From positions 186,001 to 250,000 of the forward strand of contig OENT01000014.1 in the NCBI GenBank assembly GCA_900239685.1: DNA of 64,000 nucleotides. Reading direction: 5' to 3'. The notes under the pieces are model-generated. The model saw only the letters and a program-made list of their open reading frames with translations, ran no database searches and was not told the origin of the DNA. Each line of letters begins with the position of its first letter. Within the stretch, counting starts at the first letter, position 1. A program made the position numbers and the translations under genes. The DNA is from Rotaria macrura. Lineage: Eukaryota > Rotifera > Eurotatoria > Philodinida > Philodinidae. Shown here piece by piece: positions 1-13,530 of this stretch.

Positions 1-872
1 TTTATCATGTTGTTTCAATATGGCTGACCGTATCGTCGAATTACATGTTGAAACTTTTCATAGAAGAAAAACTCACTGAAAGTAATTTGATTGTAAAATT
101 TTCAATTCAATGGATGCAATTTTATCATCAATTAAAAATAACATTGATAATGCACGATGGCTAAGCTATTCTACCTTCGGGAAGTGTGGAATTAGTAGTG
201 ACATCGATTTCTCAATTTGAAATTTCATGTTGAAATTTGAAAATCTATGTTCCTATTTATTGACTGGACGGATCACGATATTCAATTTATAGATTAGTTT
301 AAAATCAATTATTTTGATAGCAATTAACTAAGAACTCGATATCTTTCGATTGTACTCATCATTCACTAGGATTCACATAGAGACCCTTATCTTGACTCAC
401 AAGCAACCGATCAGTTATTAGAATTCCGTCTTTCAAATGTAATTTATAAGAATTACAAAGTTTCTGATTCACTTTCTCCTAGTCGATACTTACTAGAGAA
501 TATTCATATCCGAATTTGTGATCATTAAATTAAGAATACTTCGTTGCTTGTGCCGGAATGAAGTATCGGTATAAAATTTTCTCGTAACGTCTACGTTAGG
601 CCTTCTACGAAATTTCGAATGATTCAACTTATTTGAAAGTAGTTTTGTTCAGCAATCGGTAAGAGTAGACTTGATTCCATAGGATGTTCAATTCATATCA
701 TTTTTTTTTGAAAATTATTAGAATTTTTCTAACTTTAAGAGAAGGAAAAAATCTTGAATTTTAAAGATATAAAACCATTGCAGTATCATTTTTCTTTGTA
801 ATACTCGTATTTTTCCTTTTGATGAGTTTTCTACTTAATTTGAAACGATATTCATACTTAATTTTTACCTAG
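1..872. other. Non-coding sequence, probably an intron of the dynein chain gene
   Basis: I find no open frame with convincing coding character on either strand. The stretch ends in the acceptor (ag at 871-872) of the first visible dynein exon, so it is most simply a long intron or intergenic sequence containing the previous intron. Confidence 0.5.
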
Positions 873-1562
873 TCTGGTTCACTTTTACATGCAGCACCAT
901 TGAAAGAAAAAATAACTGATGCTGAATGGTCTCCAACACGACCAGGTGTATTCTATATATCAAAACAAAATGGAAGTATTGATATTTGGGACATAATTGA
1001 TCGTACACATGCACCATCGTTATCTCAATCAATATCAAGTTCAGCCGTAACATATCTTAACATAAGAGTTATTTCATGTAGGATGATCCTTATAGATGTT
1101 TGACTTTATTCATATTCATATTTCATTCAGCTAAACAACAACTTTTAGCAGCTGGTGATAGTAATGGTACACTTCATATACTTGAAGTACCATGGGCATT
1201 ACGACAATCAGTCAGTCAAGAACTTAATCGTATGGGTTTATTCTGATAAATATTTTTCTCGACTTCTAGTCTGTTTTTCTTGTATTGATCTAGTGGTCAC
1301 AAATTATCTTGATCGTGAAACTGAACGTCGTGGCTTTGTCAAACATCGCTGGGATTTACGTGAAGAAGAAAAACGTGAAAAGGAACGTTTGGCAGCTATG
1401 AAAGCAGGTATTGCTCCAAGTCATATTTCAACACAAGAAGAAATCGATATACGCATGAAAAGTGAATACAATGAATTTCTTCAGTTCGAATTTGGTGTTT
1501 TACGTGAGATGGGTTTACGCGAAGAAAATGAAGCCCCTGGCGGAGTACCTGCTGCGACTTAA
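873..1562 (+). CDS. DNAI3: Axonemal dynein intermediate chain, DNAI3/WDR63-like, C-terminal part
   Basis: These are the last three exons of a WD-repeat dynein intermediate chain of inner-arm dynein in motile cilia; the upstream exons lie outside the window. Exons are 873-1077, 1131-1229 and 1294-1562, with introns of 52 and 64 bp in matching phases. The first exon carries the last WD repeat (WSPTRPGVFYISKQNGSIDIWD). The second reads SSKQQLLAAGDSNGTLHILE, followed by VPWALRQS. The last is the charged helical tail found at the end of WDR63 (KHRWDLREEEKREKE). Order and spacing match WDR63 as I remember it, which is stronger than a generic WD40 call. The stop at 1560-1562 is followed by AATAAA at 1617-1622. 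The gene ends 105 bp from the stop of the opposite-strand neighbour. Confidence 0.82.
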
Positions 1563-1616
1563 TTTATAGCTTTTATTATAGATGCAAAAAAATATGTTTT
1601 TTTTTTATATAAAACA

Positions 1617-1622
1617 AATAAA
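1617..1622 (+). terminator. Poly(A) signal AATAAA of the dynein chain gene
   Basis: AATAAA lies 55 bp after the stop codon of the plus-strand gene, in an A/T-rich 3' flank. The minus-strand neighbour's stop is at 1668, so the two 3' UTRs probably overlap. Confidence 0.6.
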
Positions 1623-1667
1623 TCTGACATGCGATTAAGGAAACAAAAATCTATGATATTCATGCAT

Positions 1668-4493
1668 TCAATCTTTAGGTACATGCACATCATCAATATC
1701 TAAAACTGTTTCTTCATTAGATTCCCATGGCTTTTGAGTTTCGATAGGCCATCGAAGTACTAGTAAATCTGTTGATGATGCAAATTGTTCATGCGCATTT
1801 TGATCTGGCATCGGTGTTAGAATAAAGTATTCAACAGTGTTATCATCAGGAAATAATTCACTTGTTAATTCTCTTGTGTTTTTATATGTGTCATCAACTA
1901 TGTTCGAATTTTCAGTTGAAAATTCATCTAAGGATGGATAAAGTGATTGTGATGATGATTTTACACATAGAGCTTCTTGCACAGCATGTGCTATTCGTTC
2001 TTCTTCCCCACTGTCAAAGGTTAGTGCCATTAAACCTTGCACAAGTTCACTTGATGGTGATATATTAGCCATCAATTGTGAAAGAGTCGACATTTTCTTT
2101 ATTTTTGATGATTGAATTTTATCATACACTTCTAAAACTTTAGATAATGCAATGCCAGCTACACCACCGATAAGTTTTCCACCTACACTACCAACAACAC
2201 CACCTACTGTTGCACCAAGAACTGGAACAGGAATAAGAATCGTGCCAGCGATTGTACCAGCCGTTCCACCAATAACCTAATAGGATAGACATATAATATA
2301 TTATTCATGAATGTTCGTATGAAATTTTCAATCAAAATCTTCCTTAACTAGAACTAATGAGAATACATCAATGCTGCCTATGTTGGATTTTATTTTGTAT
2401 GTTAAGTAGCATCTACTTAGAACAAAATATTTAACGATTTTTTACAGTTTCATTTTTACAAAGGAAACGTTCATATGCATTTTCTATTTTAGTACACAAT
2501 AAAATTTTAAAATCCTTTGTTTTCTCAAAGAATGAATTTTTGACACTGACCCTTGCATTGTATGCGTGGAATTTCTTTCGAAAGAATACGGGAATTTCTT
2601 TCAGAGATTTTAAATTTCTCTGAACGCAAAAGACGTTCTTGTACATCATACAGTAATATAAAATACCGTCACTCGTAAAACTAACGTTATTGTATGCTAT
2701 TTTATATACACGCATTATTTTAGACCTTTTGAAAAATTTGTTCCATAGTTATGAAATTGAGAGATCAAAAGAAAATCTATCTATCGATTCGGCATTAACA
2801 GAAAATTCTCAGTCCAAATGATTTTTAGAGACAATCAATAGGTACGTCGAACCATAAAAGATCGAAAGACAATTAAGACGTTTTAATTCTATACCAATTG
2901 ATTAGAAGAACATCCGAAGAAATTTATGCGCACGGTAAGATTTTACTGTATAAACTCAGTTTTAATGTGAGATCCTGGTCACAATGTTTTTCTCGAAAGC
3001 TTTCCTCCGATCAGGATCTCATTGCACACTTGCTATCATTAGGTATTTGTTTGTATTTTATAAGCGAATGTCTATGAGATATGCATCTTGCAAATTTCAA
3101 GAGGTTTCTAATGAATGTCAAGTAAAACATACACATCGCTGTGGCAATAAATCATACATTTCTAAAAATATTCTTTTTTTCAAGCCAACCTCAATGCGAA
3201 ATTCATCTGAGATAGTTTTTCGAGGTCGATCTTTCACCATAGAATTTCATTGTTAAACCATTGAACAGTGATCATTCAGTGTGTTGTAAACGGAGGAAGA
3301 AACATAGGTTCGAAAACTTTTAATTATCGGATAACGCCTTCTTGCAGATGGCTGAATAATGAGCGAGACTTTTCTATGACATAGTTTTAACGCTATCAAT
3401 TAAGAGTTTTTCTTTTTTGAAAATGAAAACTTACAGTCGTCGTTGCCGATGTGATACGTCTAACAACATATTTCTTAAGTGCAACTTCACTTAAGCTTCC
3501 TTTTTTTCGTTCATTTTTCTTTTTATTTATATCGATTAAGGCTGATATAGATTCCACAGTCGTTAGAATAACACCTGATCCAAGAGCGCCTAAAAATTGT
3601 CCAAATGTTCGCACAGTAATCAATGCGATATCTTTTATTAGTAATGCTGACGGATCAACAATTAATAATGTTGCTGATTTTTGTTTAACTAAACTTCGAA
3701 ATTTCACGATTTGTTCCGAATAATGTTCGCCTGTTCGACACCATCGAGCCCAATGTTCACAATTATTTCCTATTAATGAATAACCACGTTTACCAAGTTG
3801 TGAAAAAGCTCGTTGAAGGGTTTCTTCGTTTGAAAAACATTGAATATTATCATAATGATGTAAGTAAACATCTTCAAAAGTACTTTTTATATTAATTCGC
3901 CAATCACTTATAATTATAGCAGCAATATAAATTGAACCTTTCATTAATGCATCACGTGCGTGATCTAATGTGTTAAAATAATGTATTACACGAAGAGAAT
4001 TTGTAAATACTTCGCAAACAATACCATGATGTGAATAATAGAAATCTGTCTTATAAAAACTAACGTGATCACCAGGTTTTAATTGATTTAGATTTTTGAC
4101 TTTTTCTTTACGAGTTTTTTGCAGTCGCTTGTCATTATGAGTGAATGCTTTGACAGCGTCTAAATATAGAAAATAATGGTTTAGAACATAATGTGTCGAT
4201 GAATATATTCAGATTCTTACCTGTTATTTGTCCTTTGACATATGGTACTAGCCACTTTCGATCGGCCATATCTGAAACAAAAACAGAAAAGACAATAGAA
4301 TAATATTGTCCGTTATCTTGTTGATTATTTAGAAGAGACAACAAGTTGTTTTAGCTTTTGCTACGAGTCTTACAGAATAGCTACCATGAAAGCAAGAAAG
4401 AAAAAGGAAGAAAAACATACTGCCGGCAAGACCGAACGGATTAATGTTCTTTTTTCTTCTTTTCTGTACTTCTCTAACGCCAACTTTCGCCAT
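1668..4493 (-). CDS. LRAT/NlpC-P60-type acyltransferase-like membrane protein
   Basis: Four exons (4493-4421, 4271-4221, 4159-3435, 2276-1668) join in phase to about 485 residues. Exon 3 holds an LRAT-type domain. It begins at PGDHVSFYKTDFYYSHHGIV, with the catalytic His pair region, and ends at LIGNNCEHWARWC, where NCEHW carries the nucleophilic Cys. Families with this fold (LRAT, HRASLS/PLAAT) move acyl chains between phospholipids and acceptors, usually at membranes. After the domain come a hydrophobic stretch (GQFLGALGSGVILTTVESI), a Gly/Val-rich segment full of GxxG steps (VIGGTAGTIAGTI onward), then an acidic, Ser-rich tail of about 150 residues. The last intron is 1.16 kb, unlike the short ones. 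The first exon is inferred from a good GTATGT donor and a phase match. The substrate cannot be told. Confidence 0.72.
2277..3434 (-). other. Long intron of the LRAT-like gene
   Basis: A 1,158 bp phase-0 intron separates the catalytic exon from the Gly-rich membrane segment. Short open frames on both strands inside it have no recognisable similarity, and I regard them as chance. Confidence 0.6.
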
Positions 4494-5801
4494 GGAGAAA
4501 AAATGAGAAAGCCTTGAAGCTGATTCAACTATTGCACAAGTCGTTTTAGAACAAAAATTACAACGAAGAAATATGTCAAAAAAAACAAGAGCTAGAATTG
4601 TGAGTCAATTACCAACTGAATCATCATAGCTGAAAGTTAAAAACAAAGTGCATCCTACCACTTGTCACTATCGTAAATCAATACATAGATGTACAGATAT
4701 GTTAAACATGTTTGACTAGTACCAGTATTTTTCCAATTTATCTTTTACAATCTCCGAAAAAAAATCATGCATTCACAAATGAACAGGCATTGTTTGTGAC
4801 TAGAACTATTTCAAAGATCATGTTGAATTGTTAAAAGTATGAAATAAAGATATTCCGATTGAAGAGACTAAGTATTACTGAATATGTAAAAGATACTGTT
4901 TCGAGTCTAGTTTTCATTTGAATATCGTATTTATTTCTTAATAATATTTTGAAGACCATTACTAATTAATTGTTTCACTAATGTCTCATCTGTATAATAG
5001 ATATATTTATCATAATCTACTTTTGGACACTTCTTGGATCAATCAACATATTTAATAATCACATATACGCGAATAGAAAACATACTTGGCCGATTAAGAA
5101 TTGTTTTACTTTTAGATATCAAGTAGAATTCATATGTCTCATGTTAACTATTCACCATGAATTGTTCAATACGAATAATTCGTAATCAAATAATCTCATA
5201 TCACACTGTCGACTCATAAATTGATACTGCATTCTAAATAGTCAATCTATAATATAAGTTGTCATTTAATGCATCGAACCATAAAATGAAGATACTCGTA
5301 ATTATTTACTTCACGTTCAGAATACTGTACTACGCCTTTCGATTCGGAATTTCGCTTGTTTAGACTTCAAAGAAATTTCATAGTTTTATTTCAAAAACTA
5401 TTGATAGTTGTTTAAATTGAAATTAAAAAGTCTCTTCAAAGTGTACCTCTTACCGAGAGCAATCAGACTGATTGAGAACCACTTGGAAAAGAAATATACG
5501 AGGCTCCCTAAATCTGGTCTGAATTTTTATTCTTCGATCGATATATCCCCATGTCAACCATCATTATATATCTAGTGTTGTGAAACACTCTTACAGGAGT
5601 GTTCGGAAAAAAAAACATGATTACTTCATAATTGAATGGCTTGTAGACATTTTTCTGTAATAGAACGATGATGAATCATCAATAGATGAAACCATGATTT
5701 TTCTTGTGTTGTAAACATATTGATAATTGCTATCGATTATGTAAAAAAAATCAAAATGAAACAAAATGTACAAAAAACGAAAGAATCGAATTGAAAAACG
5801 A
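4494..5801. other. Intergenic region, no gene seen
   Basis: This A/T-rich sequence lies between the start of the LRAT-like gene and the 3' end of the CCDC191-like gene, both on the minus strand. It should contain the promoter of the former. No domain, RNA gene or repeat was recognised. Confidence 0.5.
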
Positions 5802-8800
5802 TTAAGTTTTCTTATCATTGGAATTCATTCCATTCAATGATGATGATTCAGTTCCTCGAAAATCAGGCAGTAGATCCTTCACTTTCATACGCATTTCTGC
5901 CAAACGTTTTTCTCGTTCATGTTCTTTTCGTCTTTCCATTGGATATTGACGCCAAATAATAAACGTGCTTTTTAATATTCTTTTAACATTATGTGCTTTA
6001 GCTAAATCATCTAAACGCCAGAAACGTATGATTTCTGTTTGTGTATAATCTTGCCAAATTTTAAATGTCTGTATTATTAAACGATTCGTATAATGTCTCT
6101 CAGCACGTTCTTCGGCTATTTCTGTTAGATGTTTATATCGTTGCCAAGATGTAAAGTAACGACGAAAAAGTAGATGCTTATGAAATTCTAAGGCACGATT
6201 CGTTTTTATTTCAATATCTTGTCGTATTGTTTCATACCAAACATTAAATGTACGTTGTACAATAACATAATTATAATGTTCTTCAGCTGCTTGCCATTGT
6301 TGATGACGAATAGCGATGAGTTTCTTCAATGGATTTAATCCATAATAACGCATTCGATAGAGTCTAAATTTTAAAATACAAGGCATGTTGTCATTTTCTA
6401 AAATATGACTAAACTCTAAATTATGCACCTGCAATGAATGTCAGCTTTGTCACTAAGTAATCGTAAACGTTCTTCATATTGTTTTCTTTCTAGTTCGCGT
6501 TCTTTTTCAAGACGTCGCTTTTCACGTGCTTCCTCAACTTTTAAACGTTTTTCTTCTTCTTCTTGACGAACTTTTTCTTCCATCATTTCTGCAGAAATCA
6601 AACAAATAACAAAAATATTTCTCTTGAAAAGTATTTTACATACGTTGTATTTTAGCTAATTTTTCTTCTTCGATAGCTCGTCGTTTAGCTTCACGCTCAG
6701 TTTTTAGTGCATATCGCCTTCGTGCACGTTCATCCATATTTGCAAGGAACGTGTCATTTCTTGTTGTTGTTGTTGTTGTTGTCCGATCGGTTATTGTTTG
6801 ACTATATTGAAATATCAATACAAATCAAACATACAATATATTCAATAGAACTCTTCAACATACTCCAATCGACTTGTATTGAATTGTTTTTGTAATTCAC
6901 CCCGATTATGTGCTTGAATAAGAGCAGTTGCATGACGTCGGTCAGTTATCAATTGTTTTCGTTGTCTTTCTTCCATTTCGTTCTAAAAACATCAACGAAC
7001 TTGTTATTTATTATAAACAACATAGATATCTCCAGCATACTTGTTGTGCTTTCAATGTTTCAAGATTTGAAATTTGATTATGAAGAGTTTGCTGTTCTTG
7101 ATTATATTTAAGTTCTTCAATCATTCTTTGTTGATCTAATAATAATAATAATAATAATAATAATAAGAGAAGAAGAAGAAGACCCAAGTAATATAAATCG
7201 TTTTTAAAAAATAGCAAAACTAAAAACCTTTCAATAGACGATTTTGCTCTTTAAGCATTTTCATTTGAGCATTATAACGATTTTCGAATGCATTCATAGC
7301 GCGAGATGTTGATTTATCATGTTCAGCCATTTCAAGACGAATACGTTTCTCACGAACCTTTTTCTTCGTTAAATCTTCATCACTACTTGATAATTCATCA
7401 AAATCGAGATGCATACGACGTGTATCAGTTGCTAATGGTAAACCAGCACTAAAACTTGATAACGAACAAATGAACTATTATTGAGAGACAGATTAGTATT
7501 AGACAATAACAATCAAAGACGTTTATTTGAGCAATGCTCCACATATCATAGTACTATATAAATGTTAGAAATTTCACTGTTGAACTTCGAAATTTCCTTT
7601 TCTGATAATTGAATGCATCAAAACAAATTTTGAAAACTCTCTATGAGAAAATCGAAAGCAACAAAAAATGTTGGTTTCCATTCGATTATAAAGTAATAAG
7701 ATAGTACATTAGAGAATGGGTTTTATTTGAAGAAGAAAAAATTCTTCTCATAATCAATTAAATCGAACCTTTTGTTTTCCTCATTAATGTACTTCATATT
7801 ACAGATTCTATTATGCTATTCATGGATATTTCTCTACGATATTTATAGAATGCATGCTATCTATATGAATGTACGTACAAGTAGATTTTACAAGGATATA
7901 GATGTAAACGCGTATCTCTTATTCAATAGATTATAATGATATCAGAGATATTTTTACGTCAATGTCGATAGGTAATAATGTCATAAGTCGAAAGAATTTC
8001 ATTCCTAAGCATACACACACATACACATATGTATATATATATATATATATATATCTTACGCTCGTTGTGATTCTTCTTGTTCATTGTCATTACGCGGTGA
8101 TGTTGCTTGGAAAAAATCGTCAATCTTAAGATCCGATTGAGTTCTTTTTGAGAACGGTGGTTTATCATTAGTCGTAACAATAGCAGAACGTGGCCGAGAA
8201 TTCAATGACGATGTACGTGTAGTTATTGATACTTTTCGTGCTTTTATTTGTTGAGATTGTTGACGACTAGTACTTGCAGCAGAATTCATTGTCGTTGTTG
8301 TTGACGTTAGTGGTGCTTGTTGTTCATTACCCCACAGCTTACCTGTTGATGCAGCATCAAGAAACGTTTCGATTTTTTTCTTTGTTTTTTCTTGTTCATG
8401 TTTTAAATTTCTAGCAATGAGTTCATTACGAATATATATTTGCCAATTTATCATAGATCTGTTAAGAGAATAGAAAAATTCTCATACGTTTTCTTATGAT
8501 ATAACTATAATCATGTTCATACTTTCGTAATAGTGTTCGTTCATAATGTAAATTTGCTTGTTGCATTTTTATTGTAAATTGTTTCATTTCAGCCATATGT
8601 ACTTCTGTTTCTTCTTCGAGTTTTTTCGTTCGAACTACACTTCTCCACCAATTAAATGATCTAAATATGTAAGCAACAGTGCGAAGAACTTTGCTGTTTT
8701 TTTATGAACTTACTGAAATAGTAATTTCCAATCAGCTAATGCAGCTGCTCGACCCATTTGTAAACGTCGTTCCAATACAACATTAAGCCATGCCGAAAAA

Positions 8801-11004
8801 TGTTTTTGTATAATCTCAATAGATAGAAAAGCAATGATTTGTTAGATGTATTTTATTTGAATATAAATCCTTACGGTCAATGATTTCATTCGAATAAAAT
8901 CTTCAACTAATGTTTGTGATCGTTTCTCATGAAATTCGTGTTGTTCCTTGAGAGCTATTTCTTTTAATTTATGTAATTCTTCTTCTTTACGTGTTCGTTC
9001 CTGTTCAGCTTTTGTACGTTCGAATTTTGCTGTGTCATATTCACGCTGACTACAAGAAAATCAAATATCTTAAAAAAGATTCCCATCAAAGACAGCATTG
9101 ACGATTACTGAAATTGTCAAGTACGAACATCAACAGCCTTAACTTTGAGTATGTTTCAAAAATATAGCCTATGAATTATTTTAATCGAATGAATGTATAG
9201 ATATTCTGGAATTTATGATAGGCTATAGTTACTGGTAACTGTCCGACATCTGTTCATGTTTCAAAGAATCGAGGAATGGAATTCGAAATATGAACGTCGA
9301 ATCTTTCCTTATTCATGCTCCAATGATGATTACTATATTATGATGAGATTTTTGCATCTTGTTTTTACAATATTCATTTGTGTACGTATTTATTCGAACG
9401 TCTTGATATGACATAGAATTTCAATAGATAATCTATTAGCTCAACATTGAAGTGCCTGAAAAGGATACTCTGAAATCATTAATGTTGTACACTCGGTGAA
9501 ATTGAAAATGGGAAATAGAGAAACTAATGACTTAGGAGATCGATCGATAGATTTTTTCTAGAATTGAACAGATTCAATGGAGAGATTTTTAAAGCTTTCA
9601 TGATAAAAAACAGCGTTGGTCAATAATGGAAATAATCCGATCTAGACCTCTCTACACGACATTCCTATCTGTTGTTAACTATTGACATCGAACAAGAAAG
9701 CAAGTTCATCTTGACACGAACAGGAACCACCCGCATGTGTACTAACAAAAGCAAATGTGTTATGTAGTGTGACATATACGTTTCGGTTTTTGGATATGTT
9801 GAACAATTAATATAATTAAAATTCATCTATATCTCTTGAAAGTGTTATGTTTAAAAAGAAAATCCTCTAAACGTACTGTTTTCGATGTTCTTCGTCATGG
9901 AAACGTTTTTCTTGCATTTCTTTTCTAATTTCGATCACATGTCGTTCGATCATTTCCTCTTCTTGTTTTGCTTTCATAGCACGTTCACGTTCTTCCTAGA
10001 AAATTAAAATAATGAATCAACTACGTAAAGGAAATGTGAACTCAATCAACAAATTCTACTTTAAGAACAAGAAGACGAGCTTGAGCTTCGGCTTCTTTCT
10101 TTGCTTGTATCTGTTTTTGTTTAAGTTCACGTTCTTTTTGCAGTTTTTCATGATTTTCTTTAACCTGAACGTCATAGAAATCATTAAATCAAATACAAGT
10201 AGCTACCATGGACTTTATACTTGTCTATGCCGTTCTTCAATCTTAGTCTGTATGTCAACAGTTGCCGGTTTGTTTTTTTCCATATTAATCAATTGTTGTC
10301 GAGTTAATATTTCTTTACTCCTTAAATCTAAATACGCAAGTTTTGTTTTTCTATCAATACGAAAACAAAGATAACCAACAAACCATGAAGAATATCTTTG
10401 ACTAGATCAGTTTCATCATGTGTTTCATAATAAACACTGGGATCTTGAAAAGTTAAAAGATCTTTTGGTTCTCGTAAAAATTCTAGTTGATCATTATCAT
10501 CATCAAAACTTAGATTACAAGCTTGTTTAACAGATCGCACATTCGATTGAACTATTTCTTCATCAAAACTATCATTAAGACCGGCTTCAATGCGAAGTTT
10601 ATCATTCACCCATTCATCAAGAATAGCTCGTGCTTCTACATAACGACATAAATATCTTTGGAAATCAATAAACTTTAAAAGAAAAGGACTTGTTGGCATG
10701 TACCAGTATATGTTGTATCTGTTGTTTTAGCATAAACAGCTGCTTGATTGGCGAGTATTTTTCCTGTTTGTCGGCCCGATGAACGTGGAAAAACAGTTTC
10801 AACCGCATTTGATGAAGCATTTTCTACTTGACGTAACCAAGTTTTTATATCATCTAAATTAATATTCATTATTTTATTGTTTTTATTTTCTAGATGTTTT
10901 CAATGACATTTACCATGCTTTGTTGGTTTTGAAGGTTGATCCAGTGCAGATTGACGTTTCTCCCAGCGGTATAAGGACTTATGTGGTGGTGCAGCATCAT
11001 TCAT
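5802..11004 (-). CDS. CCDC191: CCDC191-like coiled-coil protein with Sfi1-like W repeats
   Basis: Sixteen exons join in phase to about 981 residues, close to the vertebrate family length as I recall it. Exons: 11004-10914, 10853-10738, 10672-10384, 10327-10221, 10164-10069, 9995-9877, 9049-8875, 8814-8714, 8660-8523, 8458-8060, 7448-7228, 7135-7041, 6982-6864, 6801-6644, 6588-6429, 6363-5802. The N-terminus has DDIKTWLRQVENASSNAVE. The middle is heptad-rich E/K/R/Q coiled coil. One exon reads QKHFSAWLNVVLERRLQMG, a CCDC191 hallmark. The C-terminus has repeated [FI]xxW units (FNVWYE, FTSWQRY, FKIWQDY, FIIWRQY), as in centrin-binding Sfi1-type repeats. It is probably a cilium/centrosome component. 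The donor of the second exon is the least certain junction. Confidence 0.7.
7138..7166. repeat. (AAT)n microsatellite acting as a splice-acceptor tract
   Basis: Read on the minus strand, this is a TTA run ending exactly at the acceptor (TTATTAG) of the CCDC191-like exon 7135-7041. The plus strand continues into GAA repeats. Confidence 0.85.
8011..8054. repeat. Compound (CA)n/(TA)n microsatellite in an intron
   Basis: An alternating purine-pyrimidine run of CA then TA steps begins about 5 bp inside the donor of the CCDC191-like exon 8458-8060. The intron is 611 bp. Confidence 0.9.
9050..9876 (-). other. Long intron of the CCDC191-like gene
   Basis: An 827 bp phase-2 intron in a gene whose other introns are mostly about 60 bp. 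No coding sequence was recognised inside. Confidence 0.6.
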
Positions 11005-12679
11005 AATTTTGTTTTTCAAATCAAATCTAAAACGAATATAGAAATAATTTATGTGACCTCTTATATAGATGCATCAGTAAATAACAACAACGTAGAGTTT
11101 GTCTCCATCAACATATAATATATGATTCAGTCCCAAAACAATGATTGTCAATAGAGATAAGTTTCGAAATAAATGAATTATGTTTCATATTAAATTAAAA
11201 TTTTATTTCTTGATATGTATAATCTGCATTAGTTTTGATCGATTGAATCATTAATTCATAAATTCTTTAAAGATATGTAAAACAAAACACATTACATTGA
11301 ACTTGATTGTTTGCTTTATATATCCACTTAGAATTCATTTTTAACTAAGTATTAGTAGATTGTCATGAAAAATTATCATCAAGATGAAATGACTATTGAT
11401 AAAGAGATTCATCAATAAGATTTATTTTGATGAAATATATATTTAACAATATTTAAGAAAACAGTCATTTCAAGAAAAATTTCAATCTTAAGCATACTAC
11501 ACTTACATGTGTTCATGATCTATATACGAATATAAAACAAATGAAGTTTATGAAATTAAATTTACAATTGGAATTTTAATTGTCAATTTTGATTATGTTA
11601 TTCTGGACAGAATAGAATAATAGAAAAAACGGTAAATATTGTTAAATCTTTCATCGATTTGTTCTTTTTTAGTTATCCATGACTTTGTTGCTATGACAAT
11701 ACAATTTGTGTAGAATAGAAGATGTCGCCATTGCGCTAAGCGAAATTTAGTTCGAGATCACATGAAGGAAATTAAATTACCTGGTCAATGTCAAATTTTT
11801 GTAGTATATCTATTAAAAATAGCAGAATGCTTTGTGTTTTGACTGAACTTCAAAGTGTTTTTCTTATTACTAATAAGTACTACTGTAGAAGTGACTTATC
11901 AGCATGTGTACTATATGGCGAACTACAACTATATTGATTACTATGTTCACAAAGTAGAAATTACCAATAACAAAAGCCACGTTGGTGAAAATTCAAATCA
12001 TGTTGAAGTTTATTGATTAAATATGTAAAAGTGCATAACAAACTAACTAAATCCCAATAGAAGAAAATTTACATAACCACCGAGCAGGATATATTCATGT
12101 GTTTGTGTGTAACTTGAACGTCATCGGCTCCATTTTTAAAAAGTTGTTTACAATACGCTTGATGTAATGCACGTAAGTTTCACTGAATTTTGGAGTTTCT
12201 GTTCTAATCAAACTATTTTCTAACGTGTGCATCAAGATCACACTGTTATCGTTCTTTTGTTCGGTAAACTGGTTAGATTAAGTTTTATTTTTAAAATATA
12301 ATCTTGCCATATTTAAATAGAAATGGGAGACTTTTGATTTCAGAAGAAGTTATTTTCAATTTTCGCAGCTGCCCTTACAAATCTATTTGTTTAAGACTTG
12401 CTACTCAGTAGCGATGCCACTATACTGACTTGTCACCATAGTGTGATTAGACATTACTACTTACCATGACTATATATTTCCTAGTTATTTGAAAGGAGAA
12501 CTGGAATAGATCACTCATTGTCTGACTTCTAAAATATTCTTTTATACATATCTATGATTAAGTGTCGAATACAATTCTACAATTAGATTGGCGAAATTCC
12601 ATTTTGCATGGATGATTTCTAGATCGCGAACAATGCAGAATCCTACTATTTGGTTCTGTATGAGCTGTCTAGCCGTTAG

Positions 12680-13530
12680 TATGGTAAAGTCTCTGTTTGA
12701 TCAATTTTCATAGTAATTAAAAGGTTTTCTTCTCGGTATGGTCTTATCCGATAGAATATTGAATCTCAATATTGCTCACTGAAAGATGAAGTCTATTGAA
12801 AGAGCAACAATTCCTATCTTCTATTGTTCATGTGATTAGTATTCCATGGTATGTAATCGAAAAATTCGGCAACGATCAAGGATCTATCGCTTGATATGTG
12901 TCCATCAACATTGATTTCCGAAAATCCTTGTCTACGAATTAATAACGATGATCGATGGCTAGACAATAGTGTATTTATTTGATATAATGAAAAGCTCAAT
13001 GTATACTAATGGAAAGACATGGGCAACCAAAGTGAAGAGACAAAGAAGTGACAAAACGTTCTTCAATACAGCTGACCCGACTAAGGTTTGCTTGCTGATC
13101 CTAAGTATCATCTTACATTCGACTTAATTTTGAATTTCTCTGATTAAACTCGATCAAGTTATGACAAAAGATGAAATTAATGCATGCATTCATACTAGTT
13201 TGCATCAATTGTTTCATTCTAACAAACGAATGTCGTATTGTCTACTCTATGCTTTTCGCTGCTAGTTCTCATTCAAAGATTTTCGAAAATCAATGTTGAT
13301 GCAAACTTATCAAGCAACAGATCCATGATCATTACCTAATTCTTCAATTACATACCATGGACTACCAATCATATGAACAATAGAAGATAACAACGCCTGC
13401 TCTTTCTAGAAATTTCATCCTAAAGTAATCAATATTGAGATTCAATACTCTATCGGACAAGACCGTACCGAGAAGAAAGCCTTTTAACTAATGTGAAAAT
13501 TAATTAAATATACAATTTACCATCATACTG
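12680..13530. repeat. Degenerate inverted repeat, arms about 320 bp
   Basis: The sequence at about 12,680-13,000 resembles, on the opposite strand, about 13,200-13,530. Shared landmarks are TTAAAAGG, CTTCTCGGTA, GTCTT.TCCGATAGA, TATTGAATCTCAATATTG, TCTTCTATTGTTCAT and CCATGGTATGTAAT. I estimate 70-80% identity over the best part. On the minus strand the left arm can encode a peptide ending WNTNHMNNRR-stop. The matching frame in the right arm keeps NHMNNRR-stop but has earlier stops. It is probably an old duplicated or mobile-element fragment; the family is not recognised. Confidence 0.7.
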